A stretch of DNA of 64,000 nucleotides from Methanosuratincola petrocarbonis (GCA_030522375.1 CP130488.1:1-64000); one strand, 5' to 3'. Positions 55,201 through 63,323 are shown, counted from the stretch's first letter. The notes: a model not told the origin generated them from the letters alone. Program-made: numbers and translations.

Positions 55201-57318
55201 ATAGCCAACGACACCGTAGGTAACACTGCGTCCAGCCCCTCGGTCCACTTCACCGTCGACACCACCCCGCCGTCTGTAACCATCAACGCCCCTTCAGACT
55301 CGGCTGTCTACGCAAGCAGCGAGGTGCTGATAAACGTCACAGCGACCGACAGCCTGTCCGCAATCCACGCCGTGGTCGCAGAGCTGAACGGTGATCAGAA
55401 CGTCACCCTGCTTCCGGACGGTACTGCATTCGTAGGATCGTGCTCCCTTTCAGATGGAGCGCACGTCCTCCGCATTTACGCGAACGACACCGCCGGAAAC
55501 ACCGACTCCACCCAGTCCGTAAGCTTCGCAATAGACACTGCGCCACCCTCGGTCTCGATCATCTCTCCGGCAAGCGGCTCGTCCTACCCGTTCTTGCCAA
55601 AGATAGGTGTGGTGGCTGACGATGCCTTCTCCGGCGTCCACACCGTCCTCGCAGAGATCGACGGCTCCTACAACCTCACCCTCGCGCTAGCAGGGGGCTT
55701 CTACACCGGATCTATACCGCCTCCGCTCCCAGACGGCCACCACTACGTCCGCGTGATAGCCAACGACACCGTAGGGAACACTGCTGTCGAGTCTTCTGCA
55801 TTCTTGCTAGATGCCTCGCCACCAACGCTCACCGTCACTTCTCCCTCGCCCGCATCGTGCTCGGGGAATGGCTCAGTCACCATATCCGCAACATTCTCGG
55901 ACGGGGTTTCTGCCGTGTCAGTTGCGAGCATCAGTCTGGACGGGACCGAGCTGAGGCCCAGTGCGTCCGTCACGGCTACCGATCTATCAATAGAGGTCGC
56001 GCTGAGCGACGGCCAGCATGACCTGTCAATCACAGTCACGGATGCGCTCGGGAACTCTGCGACCGCCTCTTTCCGATTCTGCGTCGACACCTGCCCTCCC
56101 GTCCTCGCGTCAACCTCGCTTGAAAACGGGACCTTCGTAAGAGACCAGAATGTCACCATCGACTTCGCGTTCCAGGACGCGGTCTCTGGGGTAGACGGAT
56201 CGACCGCCTCCGCCTCGATCGACGGCTATCCGGCGGCTCTGGTCGTAGAGGGAACGCCAGGGGGCGCCAACCTCTCCTTGTCTGCCCTCCTCGATGAAGG
56301 CGAGCATCTGATCGAGGTTTCCGTCGCCGACGCTGCCGGGAACCGCGCCACCGCCGCCCTAAGGATAACCGTCGACCTATCCCCGCCCCAAGTGGTCGCC
56401 CTACAGCCCGAAGCAGGGACGGTTGTCAGCGGGTTCTCTGTGATATCGGCTGAGTTCATTGATGACCATGGGGTTGACCCGCGCTCGGTGAGGGTTTTTG
56501 TAGATGGACTGGACTTGACGACCTTCTGTTTTGCATCCCCGTCTGGGTTCAGCCTCAACACGGTGCTTCCAGATGGGGAGCACCGTGTGCGAGTGGCGGC
56601 AGGCGACCTGGCTGGCAATATCGTATACGAAGAATGGTCCTTCACTATAGATGCCACGCCCCCCTACGTCTCCATTCTCTCCCCCTTGAACAACACTGCC
56701 ACCAACAACACCCCCCTGATCTCCTTCTCATTCCACGACAGCGTTTCCGGAATCAACGCCTCATCTGCATCCCTCTTCCTCGACGGCGCTGATCTGACCC
56801 AATACGCCAACATCTCGAGCTCCGCGATCTCGTACGCGCCATCCCTGCCACTCTCAGAAGGTATGCATCAAGTGCTCTTCGAGATCAGCGACCTCGCTGG
56901 AAACACCAAATCTGTCATGGTCGTTTTTGCAGTGGACACTATCCCGCCAGCCCACCCCACCTCCGCCTTGTCAAACTACTCGGCTGTATCGGCTGGCCAT
57001 TTCCAGTTCACTGCCTCGCTGCCAGGGGAGGCAACCCCGGTGAATCTCTCCCTGTATGTCGATGGCGTTGACTGCACGCCGAGCGCAGTAGTGGAAGGCG
57101 ATCGGATCATCTGTACCATCGATCTGACCGAGGGTATCCACAGTATTACGCTTGAAGTGGAGGACGCAGCTGGCAATGCCGCCTCCTCGACCTGGATCGT
57201 CAATGCAGTATCCCCGACATTCGGATCGGGTCTTGGTCAGCTCGCTATAGCCGCTGCTGTCGTGGTAGCTGCCGCAATGGGGGCGGTCGCATTGCTGCGG
57301 CTGAGGCACAAGAAATAG
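52216..57318 (+). CDS. Giant surface protein: beta-helix plus Ig-like repeats
   Basis: This 1,700-residue protein starts at ATG 52216 with signal peptide NLRLLCIALLVIVALSA. Residues 30-420 are a NosD/pectate-lyase-like right-handed beta-helix (short turns with NNT, SSGDVILL, LYDLYV), including two perfect 87-residue repeats and a partial third. A linker with a DRDGDGAGDTPY calcium-like loop follows. Residues 470-1665 hold about 13 Ig-like units, each with a D-x-T-P-P start, DALSGVHTVLAEIDGSYNLT and HYVRIIANDTVGNT motifs. A C-terminal helix (LAIAAAVVVAAAMGAVALL) and RLRHKK tail anchor it. It has very many N-x-S/T sequons and so is a likely heavily glycosylated surface or S-layer-associated protein, fitting the glycan genes nearby. 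Confidence 0.85.
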   Translation: MDNFSRNLRLLCIALLVIVALSASSPSPLKAGTIVVEDYGYWDADGVYHSSSTPIQSAINSASSGDVILLVGASYTENVEVNKTVTIRGASSHVISPANPSLPTFNISSANSILYDLYVNGGSVAFAVWGNSITLTNNTAIGGDVGFYVAPFNTGNCTLTNNRAFNSTTTGYQVWSPNNTLIGNNATWCNYSFSVYNDNTLIGNLADQCEHGFFIYQGSSTLTNNTAIGGDVGFYVAPFNTGNCTLTNNRAFNSTTTGYQVWSPNNTLIGNNATWCNYSFSVYNDNTLIGNLADQCEHGFFIYQGSSTLTNNTAIGGDVGFYVAPFNTGNCTLTNNRAFNSTYAGYYISSINNTLNSNEASWGAGVGFFLNQSINNTVTMNYASGNSGGGVRLENCSGNALTWNDFINPLNSYDDSLNLWDWNYFSDYSGVDRDGDGAGDTPYSVPGGSNLDLHPRIHDNDLPTVDSVLPANGSFHPYVSTISAQYFDTTSNVNFSLCRLILDNVDVTLNASFATYSMSFSGTLGEGTHSVRMYLEDFYGNAMWHNWSFGVDATPPSIHPLSPTNGTLVADSTPALCFCYSDSLSGISPLSVRLFLDGVNVTSSASINGTIACYLPSSPLSDGSHNATISVADAVGNNASSIVFFTVDATPPSISLISPTNSAYPSTPLINSSVTDALSGVHTVLAEIDGSYNLTLALAGGFYTALLDLPDGHHYVRIIANDTVGNTASSPSVHFTVDTTPPSIAIAYPQNLTYGCSSMKINALVSDALSPVHTVLAEIDGSYNLTLVLDDDFYVSADVELADGVHCVRVIANDTLGNVDSTTLVYFTVDTTPPSIDINHPIPSSLYYGSAEMLINASVSDALSGVHTVLAELNGAQNVTLLPEGAFFVSKVTLAEGNYTLMIIANDTVGNTAQADYCGVFYIDLTPPSIAVEAPANATYASNQITINASAYDPISGTHTVIAEVDGSHNYTMLVSSPHYTALLDLPDGHHYVRIIANDTVGNTASSPSVHFTVDTTPPSVTINAPSDSAVYASSEVLINVTATDSLSAIHAVVAELNGDQNVTLLPDGTAFVGSCSLSDGAHVLRIYANDTAGNTDSTQSVSFAIDTAPPSVSIISPASGSSYPFLPKIGVVADDAFSGVHTVLAEIDGSYNLTLALAGGFYTGSIPPPLPDGHHYVRVIANDTVGNTAVESSAFLLDASPPTLTVTSPSPASCSGNGSVTISATFSDGVSAVSVASISLDGTELRPSASVTATDLSIEVALSDGQHDLSITVTDALGNSATASFRFCVDTCPPVLASTSLENGTFVRDQNVTIDFAFQDAVSGVDGSTASASIDGYPAALVVEGTPGGANLSLSALLDEGEHLIEVSVADAAGNRATAALRITVDLSPPQVVALQPEAGTVVSGFSVISAEFIDDHGVDPRSVRVFVDGLDLTTFCFASPSGFSLNTVLPDGEHRVRVAAGDLAGNIVYEEWSFTIDATPPYVSILSPLNNTATNNTPLISFSFHDSVSGINASSASLFLDGADLTQYANISSSAISYAPSLPLSEGMHQVLFEISDLAGNTKSVMVVFAVDTIPPAHPTSALSNYSAVSAGHFQFTASLPGEATPVNLSLYVDGVDCTPSAVVEGDRIICTIDLTEGIHSITLEVEDAAGNAASSTWIVNAVSPTFGSGLGQLAIAAAVVVAAAMGAVALLRLRHKK
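52615..53240 (+). repeat. Perfect 261-bp tandem repeat, 2.4 copies
   Basis: Copy 1 is 52615-52875, copy 2 is 52876-53136, both the same base for base, and a third copy is cut off after 104 bp (53137-53240). Each unit is 87 codons and adds whole beta-helix turns. Absence of silent changes means very recent expansion or ongoing homogenisation. Confidence 0.92.
54321..54440 (+). repeat. 120-bp block shared with 55152-55271
   Basis: The block is identical to 55152-55271 within different Ig-like units of the giant protein. It begins at ctacaccgcccttctcgacc and ends at accaccccgcc. The identity covers the end of one unit and the start of the next, so exchange occurs between units. Confidence 0.85.
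55152..55271 (+). repeat. 120-bp block shared with 54321-54440
   Basis: This is the second copy of the 120-bp block, 831 bp (277 codons) downstream of the first and in frame. It encodes the HHYVRIIANDTVGNT part of an Ig-like unit. Confidence 0.85.
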
Positions 57319-57578
57319 CCCCCCTTTTTTCCGTCCGGGAGCGAGCCCTCCGGCAAGAAGCCTGCTGGGGGCGCTCCCCATCGCCTTCCGGTTCCAGGTT
57401 GCCGTGCCGAGCGCTCACGCGCCTCCTTTTAAACTGCCTGGCGTCCCATTCATGCATCCTGTAAGTGTGCTTCGCCTCTCAGGCCCACCGGGGATAGGGT
57501 GCAAGGCTCCGCGATTTGCTTGAGCCCCCGCAAGGGATCCTCCCTCAATTCTGCCCTCCTCCTTCTGGACCGGCGCCT

Positions 57579-57588
57579 GCTTTAAGAG
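57579..57588 (+). promoter_or_regulatory. TATA box of NTPase gene
   Basis: The sequence gctttaagag is about 22-31 nt before the ATG at 57610, the leaderless spacing. Confidence 0.4.
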
Positions 57589-57609
57589 ACCCTCTCGTTC
57601 ATTGTCCTT

Positions 57610-58191
57610 ATGGGATTGGAACTGCTCGGAGGTCTGTCCTTGGGTAAGCGTGTATTCCTGATCACGGGCTCGCCTGGGATAGGCAAGACTACCGCCCTCA
57701 GGCGGGCTGTCGATCTCGTCAGGGGGCAGGGGTTCGCTGTCGGGGGGATGGTCACTCAGGAGGTCCGAGGAGCTGGCGGCGAGAGGGTGGGCTTTGAGAT
57801 CCTTGACCTCTCCACGGGGATCCGGGGGTGGCTAGCCCGAGCCTGCCAGGGACCAGGTCCGAGGATTGGGAGGTACATCGTGGACATCGGGGCGCTGGAG
57901 CGAATAGGCGCAGCCAGCATCCTGGGCGCGGTCGCCAGCTCGGACGTGATCGCAATCGACGAGATCGGCCCTATGGAGCTCCTCTCCGAAGGGTTCAGGG
58001 CAGCCGTGCTGAGGGCAGTCGGCTGCGGGAAGCCCGTTGTAGCCACCGTCCACTTCAGGTCCAGCGACCCGCTCGTCGGATCCGTCAAGGCGAGGGAAGA
58101 CTCGTCACTCTTCGTGCTGAGTGCTGAGAACCGTGGCTCGATCCCGGGCGTGATCTTGGGGCAGGTCCTCTCCGCCCTAAGGGGCTTCTGA
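57610..58191 (+). CDS. THEP1 nucleoside-triphosphatase
   Basis: This 193-residue protein of the THEP1/DUF265 NTPase family has P-loop GSPGIGKT at residues 20-27, GGMVTQEVRGAGGERVGFEI, Walker B VIAIDEIGPMEL and ATVHFRSSDPLV. Family members hydrolyse NTPs slowly and are related to RNA kinases; the cellular role is unclear. It is a single gene with its own promoter and is not visibly tied to neighbours. Confidence 0.92.
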   Translation: MGLELLGGLSLGKRVFLITGSPGIGKTTALRRAVDLVRGQGFAVGGMVTQEVRGAGGERVGFEILDLSTGIRGWLARACQGPGPRIGRYIVDIGALERIGAASILGAVASSDVIAIDEIGPMELLSEGFRAAVLRAVGCGKPVVATVHFRSSDPLVGSVKAREDSSLFVLSAENRGSIPGVILGQVLSALRGF

Positions 58192-58418
58192 TTCCCTCTT
58201 TTCCCGCTCATTAAGCCCTATCCTGACAACAAGGGCTCCGCAGTCCAACCTCTGGATGGTCATAAGCGGTTGGGCAACCCCTCGATGCTGCATTCGTCGA
58301 GTTCCAGAAATCGCCTCTATGCTTCAGGGGTTTTCTTAAATGCTGAACGCCCGCATGGAGAGCTTCATTTTTACCCAAGATGGCGCAGAAAGCCCGCGCC
58401 CTTCAGCGGTGGGCTGTG

Positions 58419-59048
58419 TCACTGGCTGGTCGCCTCCTCGAGTTCCTTCTCAAACCGCTCTTTAAAGAGTTTGACTTTCCTGAGGTCGGTCATCCCAATG
58501 GACGCATACTCCGTACCCCCCCTCTGCACAATCCTCTCCAAGAAGTCAATATAGCTTTCAAGGGCGTGGCGCTTGCATAAGGAAACGAGCTCGCTGAGGC
58601 TCACTGCCCCAGTCGCCAGCAATGCCAATATGTCAATCCTGTCCTTCTCCCCTTTGACCGACAGCTCGCGGTCCATTGCCGCCCTTAGCTTCAGCACTAG
58701 TAGGAGCTCTGGGGCGAGCACCCTAAAGCCCTCGATGCTTCGGACATTCATGCTAATCAGGTTCGCTGGGATCCCAAAATCCGAATAGTGGAGCACGTAT
58801 ATGTCAACATCCGTAAATCCTTGCTTCAACTCGTATTTTTTTAAGCGGGGGTTTTTTGCGACCGGGTGCTCTCTCCTGAGCCGGGCGAGCTCCTCGAAGT
58901 CGACTATTATATCGATGTCCTTCGACTTGAGCGCCCTCGTGTAGAGCCAGACCGCCCACCCGCCGATCAGTATGAATGAGTGCTTTCTTCTCAGTTCCAG
59001 AAGCACTCTCCAACTTTCCTCTGTTATGTTTGGGTGGTAGAATGCCAT
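58419..59048 (-). CDS. Nucleotidyltransferase toxin-like protein (AbiEii-type)
   Basis: This 209-residue protein has the minimal nucleotidyltransferase motif ILIGGWAVWLYTRALKSKDID (G-G, then D-x-D: D54/D56 region) and continues with IIVDFEEL, FTDVDIYVLHYSDFG, APELLLVLKLRAA and KDRIDILALL. This is the pattern of AbiEii/MenT toxins, which modify tRNA ends or proteins by NMP transfer. It directly follows the winged-helix gene without a gap, the typical layout of an AbiE-like toxin/antitoxin pair with the antitoxin first. An ordinary stand-alone nucleotidyltransferase cannot be excluded. Confidence 0.75.
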   Translation of the reverse strand: MAFYHPNITEESWRVLLELRRKHSFILIGGWAVWLYTRALKSKDIDIIVDFEELARLRREHPVAKNPRLKKYELKQGFTDVDIYVLHYSDFGIPANLISMNVRSIEGFRVLAPELLLVLKLRAAMDRELSVKGEKDRIDILALLATGAVSLSELVSLCKRHALESYIDFLERIVQRGGTEYASIGMTDLRKVKLFKERFEKELEEATSQ

Positions 59049-59624
59049 TTAGGTCATCCTGTCTAGCTCGTTGATGAACTCTTGCGCATACCAGGCTGGT
59101 ATGTTCCAGAGGTCAACATATATCTGCGCTAGGGTTGCCCTGCCCAGCTTTTTCAGGTGCACGTCTGGCTCCATCACGATCAAGTTGCACCTTTCTTTTG
59201 GCGGAGAAGGCTCTCCGAACCTCGATATGAATTGCCCTGCGTCGCCGTAGACGTAGACTTCGCTATAGTCAGCCGGAACATATCCGAAGCGGAGCTTGAA
59301 GGCAGTGAAGGCAGTGAAGATAGCTTCGGGAGGGACCATACCTTCTATCTCTTGGACTGGCATCTGAAGACTTTTCCGGTAAACCACTTGCGGTTCTAGC
59401 CGCCTGATGCTGCACCAGAAGAGAAGGATCTTTTTCGGGTTTTTTATATTGATCCCCTTGCGACTAATGTCTATCGCCCCCATCTCCTTAAGCGGCCTCA
59501 GGCTATGGCTGACGGTACTGGAAGGTACACCGGTCGCCTCGGAGAGCGATCTCACATTAAAATGGTAGGCCTTTTCCTCGAAGACCTTCTCCAGGATCTC
59601 CCTAAAGACGGGCTCTCCTTTCAT
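59049..59624 (-). CDS. Winged-helix antitoxin/regulator of the pair
   Basis: This 191-residue protein has an N-terminal winged helix (FNVRSLSEATGVPSSTVSHS, LRPLKEMGAIDISRKGINIK) and a C-terminal alpha/beta domain (EAIFTAFTAFKLRFGYVPAD; VYVYGDAGQFISRFGE; NLIVMEPDVHLKKLG; AQIYVDLWNIPAWYAQEFI) resembling AbiEi-type antitoxin C-termini. It is the first gene of the pair; its TATA box lies 24-31 nt from the ATG, so the message is leaderless. Flanking direct repeats suggest that it represses its own promoter. Confidence 0.75.
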   Translation of the reverse strand: MKGEPVFREILEKVFEEKAYHFNVRSLSEATGVPSSTVSHSLRPLKEMGAIDISRKGINIKNPKKILLFWCSIRRLEPQVVYRKSLQMPVQEIEGMVPPEAIFTAFTAFKLRFGYVPADYSEVYVYGDAGQFISRFGEPSPPKERCNLIVMEPDVHLKKLGRATLAQIYVDLWNIPAWYAQEFINELDRMT

Positions 59625-59635
59625 AAGTAACCAAA

Positions 59636-59678
59636 AAAATTGGACAATATATAAACCTATCTGTTATAAAATTGGACA
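59636..59678 (-). promoter_or_regulatory. Promoter with direct-repeat operator of the wHTH gene
   Basis: The 11-mer aaaattggaca occurs at 59636-59646 and again at 59668-59678, 32 bp apart (about three helical turns). Between them, atataaa (59648-59654) reads as TTTATAT on the gene's strand, 24-31 nt before the ATG at 59624. A dimeric winged-helix protein bound to both repeats would cover the core promoter. Confidence 0.55.
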
Positions 59679-60025
59679 CATTTTTCGAACGTCACTCGTG
59701 CCGATGGGCTCTTTTGGACAACCCATATCTCAACCTCAGTTAGAGACAAAGCGGTCTGTTCTGGTGCAGCTCGTCAAAAGTGCGGCAATTCTTAATGTCC
59801 CATGCCCACTTTTTCCGATAACCGCCAATTCTTATTCCCAACATAGTCTGGATGCCCTCCTTTCCTCTGGAGGAGAGTCAACTCTGAGCTTTTGGCAACA
59901 TCTGTTTGCTCTAAGAGCTTTCAGGATCGATTGCGGTCTTCAGCTTGCTTAATGGGCGTGCATCCAGGCGTCCGTAGCCCTCTAGCATTTATTATAGCTC
60001 TTCGAATCAATATCGTGGATAGGCG
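59679..60025 (+). promoter_or_regulatory. Intergenic gap with TATA box before 60026
   Basis: No gene was found in this gap. The sequence catttattatag (59986-59997) lies 29-40 nt before the ATG at 60026 and is a fair TATA element; the mRNA would have little or no leader. Confidence 0.4.
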
Positions 60026-60910
60026 ATGCCCAAATACCTGATCTTCTACACATTCCACAGGCTGGACTCCCTCTCGATCAACCGATTGAGGCAGATCTCG
60101 GCGCTCAACCCTGGTGCAATAGTCGTCCCATGCTTCGGCGCAGGTGTGCGCCTGCCCCGCTCCCGGATGCCTCGAAGGATTGCTCTCGAGATCCTGATGC
60201 GGCTCCTCCAGTCGTCTGGCTTTGAGTCGGCAATTTCGGAACGGAGCCGGAGAATGCTGGGGGATGAAGCCCTGAGGGTGCGGGGTGCGATCCGCGATCT
60301 GGGGCTCGAGCCTTACTTCGACTTCACCCCGATGGGCTACTACAACCAGGACGAGGTTCTTGCCAATTGGTTCAGGACCGTGGGCAAGAACCAGGACTTT
60401 GACTACTTGGTGTACTTGGAGTACGACGTCTTCCTGACCAAGCCCGTAAACGAGATCTATTCTCCATACACGAACCGCGACGCCTCGTTTGTGAACTTCC
60501 GGGAGATCGATCCGTCGGTCTCTTACTGGAAGTGGATCCGTGCCCCGATAGGGGTCAAAAAGAATTTCGAGAAGTGGCTCCGGGTTAGGGGTTATGAGAC
60601 CAGGCTATACCTCTGCTTCTTCCCGGGTCTGATCATCTCTAGATCTGCAATTGAGGCAATATCCTCGGTAAAGTTCCCATCAGCCTTCTGCGAACTCAGG
60701 CTGCCGACACTCGTCAAGGCAATGGGCTTCTCGTGCGGGAGGCTCGAATTCCCATATGTGCGCTTCGAGGGCATCCCGAGGAGCATGATAGTCGAAAATC
60801 CTTCGCACGGGATCTTCCACTCGGTCAGGTACGATCTCCCACTGGAGGGGGTTCTCAGCTGCGCGCCCCACAGTCCTGGCGAGCCATCCCCAATGAATGC
60901 CGCGCCTTGA
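60026..60910 (+). CDS. Putative GT-A-like glycosyltransferase, unfamiliar
   Basis: This 294-residue soluble protein starts with MPKYLIFYTFHRLDSLSINR. It has the acidic pair in YLVYLEYDVFLTKPV, which could be a metal-binding DxD-like site of GT-A enzymes, and DASFVNFREIDPS, followed by FFPGLIISRSAIEAIS, which resembles the acceptor part of such enzymes. There is no membrane helix. I do not recognise the family with certainty; galactosyl- or LPS-type transferases are the nearest impression. It stands alone. Confidence 0.55.
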   Translation: MPKYLIFYTFHRLDSLSINRLRQISALNPGAIVVPCFGAGVRLPRSRMPRRIALEILMRLLQSSGFESAISERSRRMLGDEALRVRGAIRDLGLEPYFDFTPMGYYNQDEVLANWFRTVGKNQDFDYLVYLEYDVFLTKPVNEIYSPYTNRDASFVNFREIDPSVSYWKWIRAPIGVKKNFEKWLRVRGYETRLYLCFFPGLIISRSAIEAISSVKFPSAFCELRLPTLVKAMGFSCGRLEFPYVRFEGIPRSMIVENPSHGIFHSVRYDLPLEGVLSCAPHSPGEPSPMNAAP

Positions 60911-61201
60911 TCTCGAATCCTGCCCGTCCCAAGAGCGCACTCCCCTGCCCTTCCCGACACGCCTGGTCCTGTTCTAGCCCCCTGCTTAGTCCTTGGCATT
61001 GAAATGCACGCCCTCCGTTATGGGCCCCATCGAAATTTCCCTTGTGGGTGATCCATCCCTTGAGGCTTGCCCGACCATTGAGGGATATATGGGCTTTGTT
61101 TTCGAAACGTGGTCCTGTCAGCCCCCTGGCATATGAATCCATGCTGTGCGGCTCGCCGGCTCACACCGGATCGGCTACTGGTTCAAATCGGGCCTTTTCC
61201 G

Positions 61202-62542
61202 CTAGCCTCCCCTTCCGGTCCTCTGCCCTCGCACCAGGAGCCACTTCCACAGCGGCACGAGCCTGACTGTTCGCCCCCCGACGTCCTCCTCCCCCTCGTA
61301 GTCCCATGTGATCACGAGTAGGCTCTTGCAGGAGAGTTCCTCGGAAGCCCTGATCAGCGCCTCGATCTCCCTCCCCATGATCTCATCCCTCGCAGTGGCA
61401 TATGTCACCTGGATAAGCTCCTCCACTCTTGTGCCTCGCCTCATAACGAAGTCGACCTCCCTCCCTGCATAGTCTCTCCAGTAGAAGGCCTCGCTTCCCC
61501 CGGAGAACTTCTCCCTGAATGTTTCGACAGCCACAGCGCATTCCATCAAGACTCCCAAGTCCTCCGAGAACCTCGTGTATATCCCGTAGATGCCGGGGTC
61601 GATGGGGTAAACCTTCTTGGGCTGGAGCACCCTTTCCCTCGCCTTGTTGCCCATCTTCTCCACCGTGAAGAGGAAGAACGCCGACTCGAAGTACCTGAGG
61701 TACTCGCTCAGCGTCCTCTTGCTCTTCTTGATCCCCGCAGACCTGAAGGACTTCTCCGCCTTGGAGATCGAGAACGCCTTGCCTAGGCTCTCGCCGAGCA
61801 TCCTAGAGAATGCTTCCAGGGATGAGACATCCCTGACCCTGAACCTGTCCACCACGTCCCTGTAGAATATCGTGTCCCTGTAGACCCTCAGCAGCTCAGC
61901 CTTCCTGTCCTCCCCTGCCGCCTTCGCCACGTCAGGGAACCCTCCCCACCTCAAGTACTCCCTCAGGAGGCGCAGGATCCTGCCGCGCCCCTCTGGTGTT
62001 GATATTGCAGTGGGATCTGTGGGCTCCCCCTTGAGCCGGAGGAACTCTCTGAAGGAGAAGGGCAGGACCAGCCTGGGGATGTACCTCCCCCTGAGCTGCG
62101 TCGCTATCTCGGCAGTCGAGAGCCTCGAGGATGACCCTGTGACCGCAATCCAGTACTTCCCGAAGTTGTGGAGCGTCCTGACCCATGACTCCCACCCCTC
62201 GACCCTCTGGATCTCGTCCAGCAGGAGCACGATCTTCCTATCCCCCTCCTTCTCCTCCAAATGCTCGCTGATCGATTTGAGGAAAACCGAGAAGTGACTG
62301 GACCCAAGGCTGCCTAGCCTCACGTCCTCGAAGTCAATGTAAGCGAGGTTCCTCCTGTTGTACCCCTCCCTCAAAAGCCTCTTTGCCACCTGGTATAGGA
62401 GGCTGGTCTTGCCTGCGCGCCTCGGACCAACGAGCGCCACGACTTGCCCTCCCTCGATTGGCACATCCATTTCGCGTTCGACCAGCTCCGGAAGGTCCTT
62501 GGCAAACCATTCCGAGAGAATCTCGCCAATTGCCTTCTCCAT
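61202..62542 (-). CDS. AAA ATPase with DUF4143 domain
   Basis: This 446-residue protein has P-loop GPRRAGKT at residues 39-46, Walker B IVLLLDEIQRVEGWE, sensor AVTGSSSRL, a lid region (PFSFREFLRLKG; YLRWGGFPDV), then a winged-helix linker (AFSISKAEKSFRSAGIKKSK) and DUF4143 with VYPIDPGIYG and the PD-(D/E)xK-like EAFYWRDYAGREVDFVMRR. It is common in archaea and bacteria and often mobile; its function is unknown. It is separate in type from the DUF234 ATPase at 19166. The start at 62542 is leaderless relative to its TATA. Confidence 0.9.
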   Translation of the reverse strand: MEKAIGEILSEWFAKDLPELVEREMDVPIEGGQVVALVGPRRAGKTSLLYQVAKRLLREGYNRRNLAYIDFEDVRLGSLGSSHFSVFLKSISEHLEEKEGDRKIVLLLDEIQRVEGWESWVRTLHNFGKYWIAVTGSSSRLSTAEIATQLRGRYIPRLVLPFSFREFLRLKGEPTDPTAISTPEGRGRILRLLREYLRWGGFPDVAKAAGEDRKAELLRVYRDTIFYRDVVDRFRVRDVSSLEAFSRMLGESLGKAFSISKAEKSFRSAGIKKSKRTLSEYLRYFESAFFLFTVEKMGNKARERVLQPKKVYPIDPGIYGIYTRFSEDLGVLMECAVAVETFREKFSGGSEAFYWRDYAGREVDFVMRRGTRVEELIQVTYATARDEIMGREIEALIRASEELSCKSLLVITWDYEGEEDVGGRTVRLVPLWKWLLVRGQRTGRGG

Positions 62543-62567
62543 ATGTATTATCCAGAAAACATTTTTG

Positions 62568-62577
62568 CTTAAATTTG
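62568..62577 (-). promoter_or_regulatory. TATA box of the DUF4143 ATPase
   Basis: On the gene's strand the sequence is aaatttaagc, about 26-35 nt before the ATG at 62542. Confidence 0.4.
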
Positions 62578-62581
62578 TTTC

Positions 62582-62785
62582 CTATGTTATGTTTAGATCC
62601 CTATCCCAAAAGCGCAGAGCGTTACCTGTCCAACAAGAGGTGCAGCGAAGCGCCTGCCCTATAGTTCGCCTCCCCTCCATCCACCTGGAGAAACATCCCC
62701 GGCAGCCGCGCCGCCACTTGAGCGCGAGGGGATGTGCGGGCACCTCGTAGATGAGGCGGTAAGCAAGCCCGCGTCGTTGAGACAC
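62582..62785 (-). pseudogene. Decayed TnpB (IS200/IS605 OrfB) C-terminal remnant
   Basis: A 67-residue reading contains LAYRLIYEVPAH, then CRGCF...RCTSCW (a C-x2-C/C-x2-C zinc ribbon) and WDRDLNIT. The order helix, zinc ribbon, D-R-D-x-N is that of the TnpB RuvC-III end. The region before it is missing, spacing between motifs is distorted, and no transposon ends or TnpA are visible. It is a degraded insertion-sequence tail. The call rests on motif order only. Confidence 0.45.
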
Positions 62786-63187
62786 ATACGCGCCAAGATC
62801 TCAAAAAGCATTTGCCCTGTCCGGGCTCATTACATGTTGTCTGTAGGGCTTCTGTAGATGCCGAGGGAAGGCGTTTGGTCGCCTCGACTCCTGGCGACCT
62901 GCCTAATCCAACCCGTCGTCGTTGCCCCTGCTAGGGCAGTGGATGGATTGAAGGTAAGCAAGCCTGAAGGTTTACTCGAGAGCCTTCACAACTTTGAGCA
63001 GGAATCAGGCCGCCCTCCTTGTTCTCCTAGTCCTTGCAATCGGAGCGATCTTTGTGAGCTGTGCCGGATACGGCTCCTTCCTGAATGACCCGCTGACGCT
63101 TTAGCGCTGTCGACATGCCGCCTGGCTCGAGCACCTCCAACTCATGCCGATCCTCTCAATAAGCCTTCCAGGGCGCCCACTGCGGTT

Positions 63188-63197
63188 GTTTATATAA
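63188..63197 (+). promoter_or_regulatory. Strong TATA box upstream of 63222
   Basis: The sequence gtttatataa is the best consensus TATA box in the right part of the window. Transcription would begin near 63215-63222, on or just before the ATG at 63222. It could also serve the NosD-like gene downstream with a leader of over 100 nt. Confidence 0.5.
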
Positions 63198-63221
63198 GCC
63201 GAAAGCCCCTTTCACTTGCAA

Positions 63222-63323
63222 ATGCTGCCCTATGTCAACGGCGTAGCGCGCCAAATTGACCTGGAACGAATTTTTTGGGAATCTATAAATACGAAAAAAA
63301 ATTATTTTTTTTATAATCTATAG
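63222..63323 (+). CDS. Possible leaderless 33-residue small ORF
   Basis: The ATG lies 25 nt after a strong TATA box. The peptide MLPYVNGVARQIDLERIFWE continues for 13 residues to a TAG. It is not recognised. The 3' third is AT-rich. It may be a small protein, a leader peptide for the NosD-like gene, or chance. Confidence 0.25.
   Translation: MLPYVNGVARQIDLERIFWESINTKKNYFFYNL

Noticed and set aside
59698..59952. 84-codon open frame upstream of 60026
   Set aside because: No ribosome site or TATA at the right distance, and no recognisable features; base composition does not favour coding.
61170..61195. Sequence gttcaaatc near 61179 as a tRNA T-arm
   Set aside because: The flanking bases do not form a T-stem and no other tRNA arms can be drawn around it.
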